Shown piece by piece: positions 1 to 7,922 of a stretch of DNA of 64,000 nucleotides. How positions within the stretch are numbered: position 1 is the first letter of the stretch; each line of letters starts with the position of its first letter. Origin of the DNA: Deferribacter desulfuricans SSM1 (lineage in GTDB: Bacteria > Chrysiogenota > Deferribacteres > Deferribacterales > Deferribacteraceae); contig NC_013939.1 of the NCBI RefSeq assembly GCF_000010985.1, forward strand, positions 1,765,501 through 1,829,500, in the 5' to 3' direction. The notes beneath the pieces were generated by a model, which saw only the letters and a list, made by a program, of their open reading frames with translations, was not told the DNA's origin and made no database searches. The position numbers and the translations under genes are program-made.

Positions 1-169
1 TACCTTGGCCAAGACCTGTACCAAAAGCAGCTATACCGATACCTAATCCTGCAGCAAGATAAATTGCCCACTTATAGTTACCACCTGCTGCACCTTCAGA
101 TGCAAATGCACTCATTGCAAAAAGTGCCATCATAACAGCACTATTGAAAAATACCTTCAAAACTTTCAT
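1..169 (-). CDS. atpE: ATP synthase F0 subunit c (partial, N-terminal part)
   Basis: Subunit c forms the rotating membrane ring of F0 that carries ions through the ATP synthase. Only the first 56 codons are in the window; the gene runs off the left edge, so the ion-binding carboxylate helix is not visible. The ATG at 167-169 follows a GGAGG 5 nt upstream. The first ~23 residues look like a cleavable signal peptide (MKVLK, hydrophobic stretch, then AFA-SEG), followed by the glycine-rich first ring helix (AAGLGIGIAAFGTGLGQG). It lies 22 nt downstream of atpB in the same transcript. The identity is clear from the Gly-rich helix and the context. Confidence 0.93.
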   Translation of the reverse strand, partial: MKVLKVFFNSAVMMALFAMSAFASEGAAGGNYKWAIYLAAGLGIGIAAFGTGLGQG

Positions 170-191
170 CAACTTCCTCCTTTTTTATTGT

Positions 192-863
192 TTAGTGTGC
201 TTCTTCAAGAGCACCACTAATATAGATCATTGACAACATCATAAAAACATAAGTTTGTAATGCGCTAGTAAATATACCCATGAAAAACATTGGCAATGGC
301 ACCAAATATGGAACCAACATAAACAAAATTGCAATAACCAAATCTTCACCAAAAATATTACCAAAAAGCCTCATAGACAATGACAATGGTCTCGATAAAT
401 GGCCTATAAGTTCAATAATAAACATAAGTGGCGCAAGAGCAAGCATTGGCCCCATAAAATGCTTGATATAGCCAATACCATGCTTTTTAAATCCAATATA
501 GTTATAAGTCAGAAACACAACAATTGCTGGAGCAGCAGTAGTGTTTAAGTTAGAAGTAGGAGAGATAAAACCTGGTATCAACCCCAAAACATTTGAAAAG
601 AAAACATATAAACCTATTGCAAATATCAGTGGGATATAAGGTTTACCTTCTTCCCCCATGATATCAATTGCCATTTTGTAAATTCCAGATATTAAAAGCT
701 CAAAAAAGTTTTGCCCTTTTCCAGGGATATCTGATCTCATTTTGCTGGCAATTGATCCTAAAACTAAAGTTATTAAAACAACCACAAAAGCCATCAATAC
801 ATGAATATACTTAGCTTGAACTTCATGAGGTAAAAAAGAAAAAATATTAAGTGGATGCTCCAT
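192..863 (-). CDS. atpB: ATP synthase F0 subunit a
   Basis: Subunit a is the stator part of F0 that gives ions access to the c-ring. The 223-residue protein has five to six hydrophobic helices, and the family signature SRPLSLSMRLFGN lies at residues 157-169. Arg165 is the essential arginine that faces the ring carboxylate. The length is normal for short bacterial forms. The start overlaps the end of the upstream atpI-like gene by 17 nt, which suggests translational coupling, and atpE follows directly. The genes for the F1 sector are not seen here, so F0 and F1 may be encoded in separate operons, though the left edge limits this view. Confidence 0.97.
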   Translation of the reverse strand: MEHPLNIFSFLPHEVQAKYIHVLMAFVVVLITLVLGSIASKMRSDIPGKGQNFFELLISGIYKMAIDIMGEEGKPYIPLIFAIGLYVFFSNVLGLIPGFISPTSNLNTTAAPAIVVFLTYNYIGFKKHGIGYIKHFMGPMLALAPLMFIIELIGHLSRPLSLSMRLFGNIFGEDLVIAILFMLVPYLVPLPMFFMGIFTSALQTYVFMMLSMIYISGALEEAH

Positions 864-1206
864 CCGTATTCCTCCTCTGAAAAATAATAACTGTTAAAGG
901 GATTGTTAAAGGTAAAATAGAAATCCCCACTAACAACCCCAACACGTCTATGTCATAATATTTAATCCATAACCCAAAAACCAGCACCAACAAAATCATT
1001 CTAAAGAAATAACCAACACCAGATCCAATACCAAATTCGTTATTAAAAAACTTTTTTATTTTTCTACTCATCATTATAAAGTTCATCATCGTAATAATAT
1101 AACCAAATACTAAGTTTTTAACAAACACTGCATCAGCTACAATTTTGCATACTGTATACAAAATTATAAAAAAAATCAACGAGATTATAATAATTTTATT
1201 CGTCAT
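847..1206 (-). CDS. atpI: ATP synthase subunit I-like membrane protein
   Basis: A 119-residue integral membrane protein with four hydrophobic segments (about residues 4-20, 31-47, 65-82 and 86-110). A short basic loop (SRKIKK) follows the second segment, and a charged tail (QRRNTDGAST) ends the protein. Size, topology and position directly before atpB fit the ATP synthase subunit I family, which helps c-ring assembly and may carry Mg2+. The sequence itself is weakly conserved in this family, so the assignment rests mostly on context. It overlaps both neighbours, atpZ (11 nt) and atpB (17 nt). Confidence 0.75.
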   Translation of the reverse strand: MTNKIIIISLIFFIILYTVCKIVADAVFVKNLVFGYIITMMNFIMMSRKIKKFFNNEFGIGSGVGYFFRMILLVLVFGLWIKYYDIDVLGLLVGISILPLTIPLTVIIFQRRNTDGAST

Positions 1207-1423
1207 CTTCGTTATACAAATCGGTTCTCTTTATAAAATAAAATATATTTTTAAAACCAGCAATAACCCCAAGAACCATAAATAATAAAGTCAAATACGG
1301 TTTAGTGTTAAATATCTTATCTAAATATACCCCCATACCAGTACCAATCATAATTGCAGCTACAACAGAAATACCAATCGAACTAGCATTTAAAAAACTT
1401 CTCATCTTTTTATTCAGCTTCAT
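1196..1423 (-). CDS. atpZ: AtpZ/AtpI-type F0 accessory protein
   Basis: A 75-residue protein with two transmembrane helices (about 15-36 and 43-64). The GTGMGVYLDKIF motif joined to a second helix is typical of the short AtpZ family encoded at the start of F0 operons. Family members are linked to Mg2+/Ca2+ handling and ATP synthase assembly. The C-terminus is acidic (NEDDE). The first base of the gene coincides with the last base of the PII-like gene stop, and its end overlaps atpI by 11 nt. AtpZ and AtpI side by side before atpB is a common bacterial arrangement. Confidence 0.8.
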   Translation of the reverse strand: MKLNKKMRSFLNASSIGISVVAAIMIGTGMGVYLDKIFNTKPYLTLLFMVLGVIAGFKNIFYFIKRTDLYNEDDE

Positions 1424-1755
1424 TATTCTACTTTGCTTAAACCTCTACTTTTATAAATATCAATGGCAAACAATACACCAGATCCAGGCTCATCAAAATG
1501 TAAAATTTTATCAATCCCTTCTATAAAATCATCTAACAAATCATCAGGAACAGTTGTCATAACAGTTTTATTAGAAGCCTTACTCCCTATCATCAACTCC
1601 TTAAAAGCAGCAAAAATAGGGATATCATAAACTAATATTTTACCCATGCCTACAGAATCGAATACAGTCCCTCCTGTTACCCCTACTTCTACCATATACT
1701 CCAACACTTCTTCTAATAATTCAGTTTTATTTATAACAATAAATACAAGTTTCAT
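1423..1755 (-). CDS. PII-like (GlnB-superfamily) protein, ligand unknown
   Basis: A 110-residue protein that opens with a beta-alpha pattern like GlnB (MKLVFIVINKTELLEEVLEYM), then the turn VGVTGGTVFDSVGMGK, which resembles the VGVxGMTVxxVxGxG stretch of PII proteins. A second beta-alpha unit ends in FAIDIYKSRGL. The T-loop region (about 40-60) has no uridylylation Tyr context, so it is not a classical nitrogen regulator. PII-like proteins bind nucleotides or small metabolites and control membrane partners. Its place between hemL and the F0 genes, with the stop touching the atpZ start, hints at a link to energy status, but that is inference. Confidence 0.6.
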   Translation of the reverse strand: MKLVFIVINKTELLEEVLEYMVEVGVTGGTVFDSVGMGKILVYDIPIFAAFKELMIGSKASNKTVMTTVPDDLLDDFIEGIDKILHFDEPGSGVLFAIDIYKSRGLSKVE

Positions 1756-1761
1756 AATATG

Positions 1762-3036
1762 TTAATTTCCAAACATTTCTTTCAAAACTTCATAATGAAT
1801 TTTGATAGTTTTATCTATGTCTTCTTCAGAATGAGATGAAGATACAAACATCGCCTCAAATTGACTAGGAGCAAGATTTATACCTTTTGCAAGCATCTTA
1901 TGAAAAAAAGTAGCATACAATTTTGTGTCTGACTCAACTGCATCAGCAAAAGATTCCACAACCCCTTCTTTAAAAAATAAAGACCCCATTGACTCTATGC
2001 AATTAAATGCAAATTTCAAACCTAACTTATTGCAGTTTTCTCTGAAACCTTCCCACAATTTATTAGATTTTTCTCTAAGTTTATCATAAAACCCTTCTTC
2101 TCCTAGAATTTTTAGAGTTTCAATACCTGCAGCCATTGCTAATGGATTACCACTTAAAGTACCAGCCTGATAAACTGGACCAACTGGAGATATCATCTCC
2201 ATAATCTCTTTTTTACCACCATAAGCTCCAACGGGCAAACCACCACCAATAATTTTACCTAATGTTGTAATATCAGGATCTATACCGAAATACTCTTGAG
2301 CTCCACCTTTTGCAAGCCTAAAACCAGTAATAATTTCATCAAAAATCAACAACGTCCCTTCATTTTTGCATACACTTTCAAGCTCTTTCAAAAAATTACC
2401 TTTTGGTAACACTACACCCATATTCCCAGCTACAGGTTCTATAATTACTGCAGCAATTTCATCTTTATTCTCTTTAAAAAGTTTTTTTACACTTTCTATA
2501 TCATTATAGTCAGCAATCAAAGTTAACTTAGCAAATTCATCAGGAACACCAGGGCTACTTGGTTGATTAAAAGTAAGTGCACCACTACCAGCTTTTACAA
2601 GCAAGCTATCAGAATGCCCATGATAACAACCTTCAAATTTTACAATCTTTTTTCTATCTGTGTATGCCCTTGCAAGCCTAATAGCACTCATTACCGCTTC
2701 CGTCCCTGAATTCACCATACGCACCATTTCAATAGAAGGAACATATTCGACAACTAATTTTGCTAACTCAATTTCTAATTCTGTTGGCGCACCAAAGCTT
2801 GTTCCATTTTCAATAACTTCTTTTAATCTAGAAACGATCCTTTCATTACTATGACCAACAATTAAAGGCCCCCATGAACAAACATAGTCTATGTATTCTT
2901 TTCCCTTTACATCATAGATTTTAGAACCTTTCCCCTTTGAAATAAAAACAGGTTCTCCCCCTACAGAACCAAAAGCTCTAACAGGAGAATTTACTCCTCC
3001 AGGAATATACTTTTTTGCTTCTTCAAAAAGACTCAT
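1762..3036 (-). CDS. hemL: Glutamate-1-semialdehyde 2,1-aminomutase
   Basis: A PLP enzyme that converts glutamate-1-semialdehyde to 5-aminolevulinate, the last step of the C5 route to tetrapyrroles. At 424 residues it has the family's normal length. It has the N-terminal PGGVNSPVR motif, the cofactor-binding FDEIITGFR (232-240) and the Schiff-base lysine K261 in TTLGKIIGGGLPVGAYGG. The start overlaps the TIM-barrel gene by 14 nt. It ends 6 nt before the PII-like gene. hemL in the middle of an F0 operon is unusual in my experience; heme for respiration and ATP synthase would be co-expressed. Confidence 0.97.
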   Translation of the reverse strand: MSLFEEAKKYIPGGVNSPVRAFGSVGGEPVFISKGKGSKIYDVKGKEYIDYVCSWGPLIVGHSNERIVSRLKEVIENGTSFGAPTELEIELAKLVVEYVPSIEMVRMVNSGTEAVMSAIRLARAYTDRKKIVKFEGCYHGHSDSLLVKAGSGALTFNQPSSPGVPDEFAKLTLIADYNDIESVKKLFKENKDEIAAVIIEPVAGNMGVVLPKGNFLKELESVCKNEGTLLIFDEIITGFRLAKGGAQEYFGIDPDITTLGKIIGGGLPVGAYGGKKEIMEMISPVGPVYQAGTLSGNPLAMAAGIETLKILGEEGFYDKLREKSNKLWEGFRENCNKLGLKFAFNCIESMGSLFFKEGVVESFADAVESDTKLYATFFHKMLAKGINLAPSQFEAMFVSSSHSEEDIDKTIKIHYEVLKEMFGN

Positions 3037-3763
3037 CTCTTCCCCCTAAAATTTTTTCTAATATCTTAGCAGAAGTTCTAAAATCATCAATATTATTGTT
3101 CTCAATAACCAAAATTTTAGGCACTATAATATCAAAAGCTTGTAAATAATCAAAAGTACCTTTATCAAGAGGGTTATGTTCATCTCTAATCCCATAGTTA
3201 TTATGGATATGAAATTCTACTATTTCATTTTTTAAGAGTTTCAACCAATAAGATAATTCTACTTTCGAAAACAGATTGAAATGCCCAAAATCAAAACAAA
3301 CTTTGACATTATAATTTTTCATTTTATCTAAAATCTTATGTATCACAAAAGGGGTATCCTCGAAAACATTTTCCAACGATATACAAAAATCTGGTTTTAC
3401 ATCATCCAAAATCTCTTTCAATGCCCCAACAAATCTATCAATAAACTCATCCTCCATAAATGCATAATGATATGGTGAATAGTTGTGATGTAAAACTGCA
3501 TTTTCTAGAGAAAATATTTCAATCATATGGCATGTTTTTATCAATATTTCCTGAGACTTTTCCACAACAAATTTATTCTTGCTACCTAGATTGATATCAA
3601 AAAATGGTAAATGTACTGTTTTAATCCTTTTTTCCAAATCACTAATTTTGTCTTCTATTATTAAATCATCATATTCAAGAGTAAGCTCAACATATAAATC
3701 TTCCTTCAAGATAATATCTTTATATTGTTCAAGTTTTTTATATGGGATTCTTGCTAAAATCAT
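3023..3763 (-). CDS. Xylose-isomerase-like TIM-barrel protein
   Basis: A 246-residue protein with the alternating strand-helix pattern of the AP-endonuclease-2/xylose isomerase superfamily. Candidate metal ligands appear in the right order on barrel strands: HLPFFD, VLHHNYSP, ISLENVFED, VCFDFGHFN, FHIHNNYG and LVIENNN. This family includes sugar-phosphate epimerases/isomerases and endonuclease IV; the substrate cannot be told. It overlaps the aldolase-like gene by 4 nt upstream and hemL by 14 nt downstream. Pairing with a class II aldolase suggests a small sugar or sugar-phosphate step, which is inference. Confidence 0.65.
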   Translation of the reverse strand: MILARIPYKKLEQYKDIILKEDLYVELTLEYDDLIIEDKISDLEKRIKTVHLPFFDINLGSKNKFVVEKSQEILIKTCHMIEIFSLENAVLHHNYSPYHYAFMEDEFIDRFVGALKEILDDVKPDFCISLENVFEDTPFVIHKILDKMKNYNVKVCFDFGHFNLFSKVELSYWLKLLKNEIVEFHIHNNYGIRDEHNPLDKGTFDYLQAFDIIVPKILVIENNNIDDFRTSAKILEKILGGRDESF

Positions 3764-4314
3764 ATTTTTCTACCTTCATAGTTTTTATAAAACATCAGTT
3801 TTGCATAATACTCCAATGCAGAAATTTTAATGTATGCTTCTTTTAAGGAATCTCCCCATCCAAAAACTCCATGATTTTTTACAATAACAATATCATAATT
3901 TTTTACACTGCAACCAACTTTTTCAGCAAGCTCTACACTACCACTTTCACCTTCAACAAATCCAATATTTCCAATTACGCTACTAAACTCATAAATATCA
4001 ATTCCACTGATATTTGCTTCGCTTAAAAATAAAGAATAAAATGAATGCGTATGTAAAACAGCTTTTATCGAACTACTCTTTAAATAAATATTACGATGAA
4101 CAACATATTCACTAGAAGCGCATTCACATTTTTCCAAATCAATATCACAAACTTTTATATCACTATACTCCAATTCATCCAAAATGGTTCCTGTTGCTGT
4201 AATATAAATTTTATTTGAATCTCTTATGGAAATATTACCAAAAAAAGATGTACATAACCCTTCTCTCACAACTCGTTTGCCATATTTAATAATCTCTCTT
4301 TTTAATTCTACCAT
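3760..4314 (-). CDS. Class II aldolase/adducin-family protein
   Basis: A 184-residue zinc-dependent aldolase-fold protein. FFGNISIRD (24-32), SSEYVVH with Glu69 as probable catalytic acid, H88-T-H90 and NHGVFGWG with His148 match the zinc ligands and active site of L-fuculose-1-phosphate aldolase relatives. Members include sugar-phosphate aldolases, 5-methylthioribulose-1-phosphate dehydratase (MtnB) and ribulose-phosphate epimerases; the exact role cannot be read. Its start lies 29 nt inside the upstream ABC gene, and it overlaps the TIM-barrel gene by 4 nt. Confidence 0.75.
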   Translation of the reverse strand: MVELKREIIKYGKRVVREGLCTSFFGNISIRDSNKIYITATGTILDELEYSDIKVCDIDLEKCECASSEYVVHRNIYLKSSSIKAVLHTHSFYSLFLSEANISGIDIYEFSSVIGNIGFVEGESGSVELAEKVGCSVKNYDIVIVKNHGVFGWGDSLKEAYIKISALEYYAKLMFYKNYEGRKI

Positions 4315-4873
4315 TTTCTATCTCCAATATATAATTTGCAATCTTAGTATCATTTAATCTATTTGTTGTATATATAATACATTTACCTTTTTTCTTAAAC
4401 GTTTGAAATAATTCAACAACCAGCTTTTTAGATTTTTTGTCCAAATTAATAAATGGCTCATCAATTAAAATCAAATCATTTACAAGGAAAACTGAATATA
4501 AAAACAATAATCTTTTCTGACCGCTACTTAAAAATAGAGGGTTCATGCTTTTGACATCATTTAACTCAAGATTATCAATAATAACCTCAGCTAAATCATT
4601 ATCCTTTACTATTGATAATACCTCCTCAAAAATTGTCCTTTTACAAATAATATTTTCGATAAACTGAATAACATAACCAATTTTTTTAAAATCAATAATT
4701 AATTCTCCACTAAAATCGAAATCTACCCCACCCAAAATATTTAATAAAGTTGTTTTTCCAGATCCATTTCTTCCATAAATTGAAAAAATATTACCTTTAC
4801 TAAAACTTAATTCTCCAATTTCTAATATTCTTTTATCACCATAACTTTTTACAAGATTTCTAATATAAATCAT
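4286..4873 (-). CDS. ABC transporter ATPase, EcfA-like, short
   Basis: A 195-residue ATP-binding cassette. It has Walker A GRNGSGKTT, a Q-loop (IGYVIQF), signature LSSGQKRLLF and Walker B LILIDEPFINLD. The stretch around the Q-loop (IQFIENIICKRTIFEEV) and the SGQKR signature recall the A-component ATPases of energy-coupling-factor (ECF) vitamin/metal transporters. Those are usually about 270-280 residues, so this copy lacks the C-terminal regulatory part. The H-switch His is not obvious (IIYTTNRLND has Asn). No membrane subunit is adjacent. Read as a likely diverged EcfA; specificity is unknown. Confidence 0.7.
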   Translation of the reverse strand: MIYIRNLVKSYGDKRILEIGELSFSKGNIFSIYGRNGSGKTTLLNILGGVDFDFSGELIIDFKKIGYVIQFIENIICKRTIFEEVLSIVKDNDLAEVIIDNLELNDVKSMNPLFLSSGQKRLLFLYSVFLVNDLILIDEPFINLDKKSKKLVVELFQTFKKKGKCIIYTTNRLNDTKIANYILEIENGRIKKRDY

Positions 4874-4875
4874 GC

Positions 4876-5451
4876 TTATAAATAAATTATTTGGTCAGAA
4901 ATGTCATCAAGAATATCTTCATGGGTAGCAATAATAAAATATTTATTTCTATTTGACATACTACTTATGATAAGTTTTTTTAAATTATTTACTTCATAGT
5001 CATCTAGCATATCAAAAGGCTCATCCATTAATATAATTTTTACATTTAAACTTAGTGAAATCTCAATGATCAATTTTTTAAGTTCACCACCAGACAATTC
5101 ATAAACATACTTTTTCCTTATATCAGGAGAAAAAAGAGAACAATCAATACCTAAAAGCTTCAAATCATCTTCAATTACACCTGTTACAAAGTTAAAAACC
5201 GCATTGGAATGAATAAAGAACTTCTCATCAAAACCGATCTCTTTATCATTCAAAACTAACCTAATATTACCAGATTTTGGTTTTAGATAACCATAAATTA
5301 ATTTAAGTAAAGTAGTTTTACCAGACCCGATATCACCTTTTATCAATAATAAATTGTTAAAACTAATAAATTTAGAAAATTTATCAAAAACTTTTATTTT
5401 ATTATAATGAAATGTAATGGAATCAATAAAAAGAGAAAGAGGGGTAATCAC
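4876..5451 (-). CDS. ABC transporter ATPase, EcfA-like, short
   Basis: A 191-residue ATP-binding cassette that begins with an EcfA-type A-loop region (ITFHYNKIKVF). It has Walker A GDIGSGKTT, signature LSGGELKKL, Walker B IILMDEPFDMLD and H-switch IIATHED. FNFVTGVIEDDLKLLGID resembles the Q-loop-to-TVEEDVAFG stretch of ECF ATPases. The GTG start at 5449-5451 lies in the loop of the rplQ terminator hairpin, with no clear ribosome-binding site. The stop is 2 nt before the next ATPase gene, so the two probably form a heterodimer. The position right after rplQ matches ecfA1-ecfA2 in Firmicutes, but no ecfT follows. Confidence 0.68.
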   Translation of the reverse strand: MITPLSLFIDSITFHYNKIKVFDKFSKFISFNNLLLIKGDIGSGKTTLLKLIYGYLKPKSGNIRLVLNDKEIGFDEKFFIHSNAVFNFVTGVIEDDLKLLGIDCSLFSPDIRKKYVYELSGGELKKLIIEISLSLNVKIILMDEPFDMLDDYEVNNLKKLIISSMSNRNKYFIIATHEDILDDISDQIIYL

Positions 5452-5458
5452 CCTCTTT
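5425..5458 (-). terminator. Intrinsic terminator after rplQ
   Basis: On the minus strand an 8-bp stem AAAGAGGG/CCCTCTTT (5436-5458) closes a 7-nt loop and is followed by a T-rich run (CTCTTTTTATT). It overlaps the rplQ stop codon. It would end the ribosomal transcript, yet the next gene's GTG lies in the loop. Confidence 0.65.
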
Positions 5459-5856
5459 TATCCTTGATTTTCAGCGGTTTCTTGAGATTCCGCTGGTTTA
5501 TCACCCTCAACAAATTCTATTATAGCCATTCTGGCATTATCGCCTCTTCTAAACCCAGTCTTGATAATTCTTGTATAACCACCTGGCCTATTTTTAAATT
5601 TTGGAGCTATCTCCTCAAAAATTTTATGAACTGTTGTCTTATGTGGCAATTTTCTTAAAGCTAATCTCCTTGCTGCTAAATCACCCTTTTTCCCTAAGGT
5701 TATTAATGGTTCAACAAAACCTCTTAAAACCTTTGCCCTTGTCAGGGTAGTTTCAATCCTACCATTGTTAACAAGAGACACAGTCATATTTCTAAGCATT
5801 GCAACTCTATGAGCAGTAGGTCGTCCCAATTTTTTACCAGCTTTTCTATGACGCAT
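5458..5856 (-). CDS. rplQ: 50S ribosomal protein L17
   Basis: L17 sits near the peptide exit tunnel of the 50S subunit. The ATG at 5854-5856 gives the usual N-terminus MRHRKAGKKLGRPTAHR. The open frame extends 12 codons further to a TTG, but that part lies inside rpoA and has no family similarity, so it is left out. GAGGGAG upstream serves as ribosome-binding site. The gene overlaps rpoA by 11 nt, the standard alpha-operon order. The 132-residue product has a short acidic/Gln-rich tail (KPAESQETAENQG) beyond the conserved core. Confidence 0.97.
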   Translation of the reverse strand: MRHRKAGKKLGRPTAHRVAMLRNMTVSLVNNGRIETTLTRAKVLRGFVEPLITLGKKGDLAARRLALRKLPHKTTVHKIFEEIAPKFKNRPGGYTRIIKTGFRRGDNARMAIIEFVEGDKPAESQETAENQG

Positions 5857-6862
5857 CTTCTTCTCCCTCAACTTCTTTTTTAATATACCCAACAGCCTCT
5901 AAATCCATTCCGAGGCTTAAACCTAATTCGGCCAATACCTTTTTAATCTCTTCTAATGACCTTCTACCAAAATTTTTAGTTTTTAAAAGTTCTGCATCTG
6001 TTTTCTCACACAGATCAGCAAGTGTTTTTATATTAGCGTTTTTTAAACAATTATAAGCTCTTACAGACAATTCAAGTTCTTCAATACTTTTATCTAACAA
6101 CTCTAAAATATAGCTGTTATCTTCTTTTTCTTCCTCTTCAACCTCTTCATACACAGGTTCATCAAAATTAATAAAAAATTCCATCTGATCTTTTATAATT
6201 TTAGCTGCAAAAGCTATCGCATCTACGGGTTTAATAGAACCATCTGTTTCAAGCTCAAAAATTAACTTGTCATAATCTGTACTTTGACCAACCCTGGCAT
6301 TTTCAACAACATAATTTACCTTTTTAATAGGAGTATAAATTGCGTCTACAGGGATAACATCAATATCATCAAATTTATCTTTAATCTCTTCTGATGGAAC
6401 GTATCCAATACCACGTTCTACATACAATTCCATATAAACTTCAGTTTCAGGGTTAGTTATAGTTGCTATATGTTGATCAGGGTTTAAAACCACTACACTA
6501 CCATCGCTTTGAATATCATTAGCAGTAATTCTGCCTTCCCCTTTTTTATGAATATAGACACGCTTTAGTGTATGCTCCAATAGATTTAACTCGAGTTGCT
6601 TGATATTTAAAATTATATCAACAACATCTTCCAAAACACCATTTATAGTATCATACTCATGATGGACACCATCTATTTTTACACCTACTACCGCTGTCCC
6701 TTCAATAGTAGAGAGCAAAACACGTCTCAACGAATTACCTATTGTTATACCAAAACCTCTTTCGTATGGTTCTATAACAAATTTAGCATATCTGTCTGTA
6801 GCTTCTCCAATTTGCTCAATCTTCTTTGGCTTCATTACTTTTCTAAAATCCATTAAAACCAT
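5846..6862 (-). CDS. rpoA: RNA polymerase subunit alpha
   Basis: The alpha dimer scaffolds RNA polymerase assembly and its C-terminal domain contacts UP elements and activators. The N-terminal domain (about 1-230) has the GITIGNSLRRVLL motif. An acidic linker (EEVEEEEKEDN) joins it to the helix-hairpin-helix C-terminal domain, with LKTKNFGRRSLEEIKKVL. The length (338) is normal. The ATG is preceded by GGAGG at 7 nt; a second ATG three codons in is less well placed. It overlaps rplQ and follows rpsD by 19 nt. Confidence 0.98.
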   Translation of the reverse strand: MVLMDFRKVMKPKKIEQIGEATDRYAKFVIEPYERGFGITIGNSLRRVLLSTIEGTAVVGVKIDGVHHEYDTINGVLEDVVDIILNIKQLELNLLEHTLKRVYIHKKGEGRITANDIQSDGSVVVLNPDQHIATITNPETEVYMELYVERGIGYVPSEEIKDKFDDIDVIPVDAIYTPIKKVNYVVENARVGQSTDYDKLIFELETDGSIKPVDAIAFAAKIIKDQMEFFINFDEPVYEEVEEEEKEDNSYILELLDKSIEELELSVRAYNCLKNANIKTLADLCEKTDAELLKTKNFGRRSLEEIKKVLAELGLSLGMDLEAVGYIKKEVEGEEDAS

Positions 6863-6881
6863 TAGGTTTCCTCCAGTTATC

Positions 6882-7508
6882 TTACTTAGAGTACAACTCT
6901 ACTATCAAGTGCTCCTGAACATCATAGTTAATATCACTTCTTACAGGTAATCTATTAACTGTAGCCTTAAAATTTGTTTTATCAAGGCTGATCCATTCAG
7001 GTAGCCCTCTACCCTCAGCTGTTTCCACTGACTCTTTAATAGCAGCTATATCTCTGCTTTTTTCTTTAACTTCAACAACATCACCTTCTTTACAAAGGAA
7101 TGAAGGAATATTTACTTTTCTACCATTAACAAGGAAATGATTGTGTCTAATTAATTGTCTCGCCTCTTTTCTACTTCTAGCAAAACCTGATCTATAAACT
7201 ACATTATCAAGCCTTCTTTCAAGTAATTGAAGCAAATTTTCACCTGTAATACCCTGCATACGGGTAGCTCTATCAAAATATCTTCTAAACTGTCTTTCTA
7301 ATACACCATATATTCTTTTAACTTTTTGCTTCTCTCTAAGCTGTAAACCGTAATCGGAAATCTTTTTTCTCATCTGCCCATGTTGACCTGGAGGATAACC
7401 CTTCTTTTCAAATGCACATTTATCTTTAAAACATCTTTCCCCTTTTAAGTATAATTTCATACCTTCACGTCTACACAACTTGCAGACAGGTCCTGTATAT
7501 CTAGCCAA
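6882..7508 (-). CDS. rpsD: 30S ribosomal protein S4 (zinc form)
   Basis: S4 nucleates assembly of the 16S 5' domain and in some bacteria represses its own operon. The N-terminus carries a complete zinc-binding set C9-x2-C12-x13-C26-x4-C31, the ancestral C+ form. The S4 RNA-binding domain ([27 protein letters not shown]) follows at about residues 96-124. The length (208) is standard. It lies between rpsK and rpoA as in most bacteria, with short gaps and no visible internal promoter. Confidence 0.98.
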   Translation of the reverse strand: MARYTGPVCKLCRREGMKLYLKGERCFKDKCAFEKKGYPPGQHGQMRKKISDYGLQLREKQKVKRIYGVLERQFRRYFDRATRMQGITGENLLQLLERRLDNVVYRSGFARSRKEARQLIRHNHFLVNGRKVNIPSFLCKEGDVVEVKEKSRDIAAIKESVETAEGRGLPEWISLDKTNFKATVNRLPVRSDINYDVQEHLIVELYSK

Positions 7509-7520
7509 TTTTAACCTCCA

Positions 7521-7901
7521 TTACACTCTTCTTTTCTTTCTTGGACGGCAACCATTATGTGGGATAGGTGTAACATCCCTGATAACTGTTATTTTAATAC
7601 CTGCAGCCTGAATAGCTCTTATAGCACTTTCTCTACCAGCACCTGGCCCTTTAACATTAACTTCAACCTCTCTTACACCATTTTCTACAGCTTTCTTTGC
7701 TGCACTTTCAGCTGCCAATTGAGCAGCATATGGTGTTGATTTCCTAGCATTTTTAAAACCTGCTGTACCACTTGAATCCCAGCAGATTACATTGCCATTA
7801 ACATCAGTAAATGTGATAATTGTATTATTAAAAGTAGATTTAATATGTGCAATCCCTTTTGGAATATTTCTTTTTTCCTTTTTTCTCCTAGGCTTAGCCA
7901 T
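7521..7901 (-). CDS. rpsK: 30S ribosomal protein S11
   Basis: S11 is part of the 30S platform near the mRNA exit and the E site. The 126-residue protein has a basic N-terminus ([10 protein letters not shown]), the conserved core [29 protein letters not shown] and the C-terminal [16 protein letters not shown]. It is encoded between rpsM and rpsD, 12 nt before rpsD, and has a GGAGG ribosome-binding site. Confidence 0.98.
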   Translation of the reverse strand: MAKPRRKKEKRNIPKGIAHIKSTFNNTIITFTDVNGNVICWDSSGTAGFKNARKSTPYAAQLAAESAAKKAVENGVREVEVNVKGPGAGRESAIRAIQAAGIKITVIRDVTPIPHNGCRPRKKRRV

Positions 7902-7922
7902 TTTTCCTCCAAATTTCTATGT

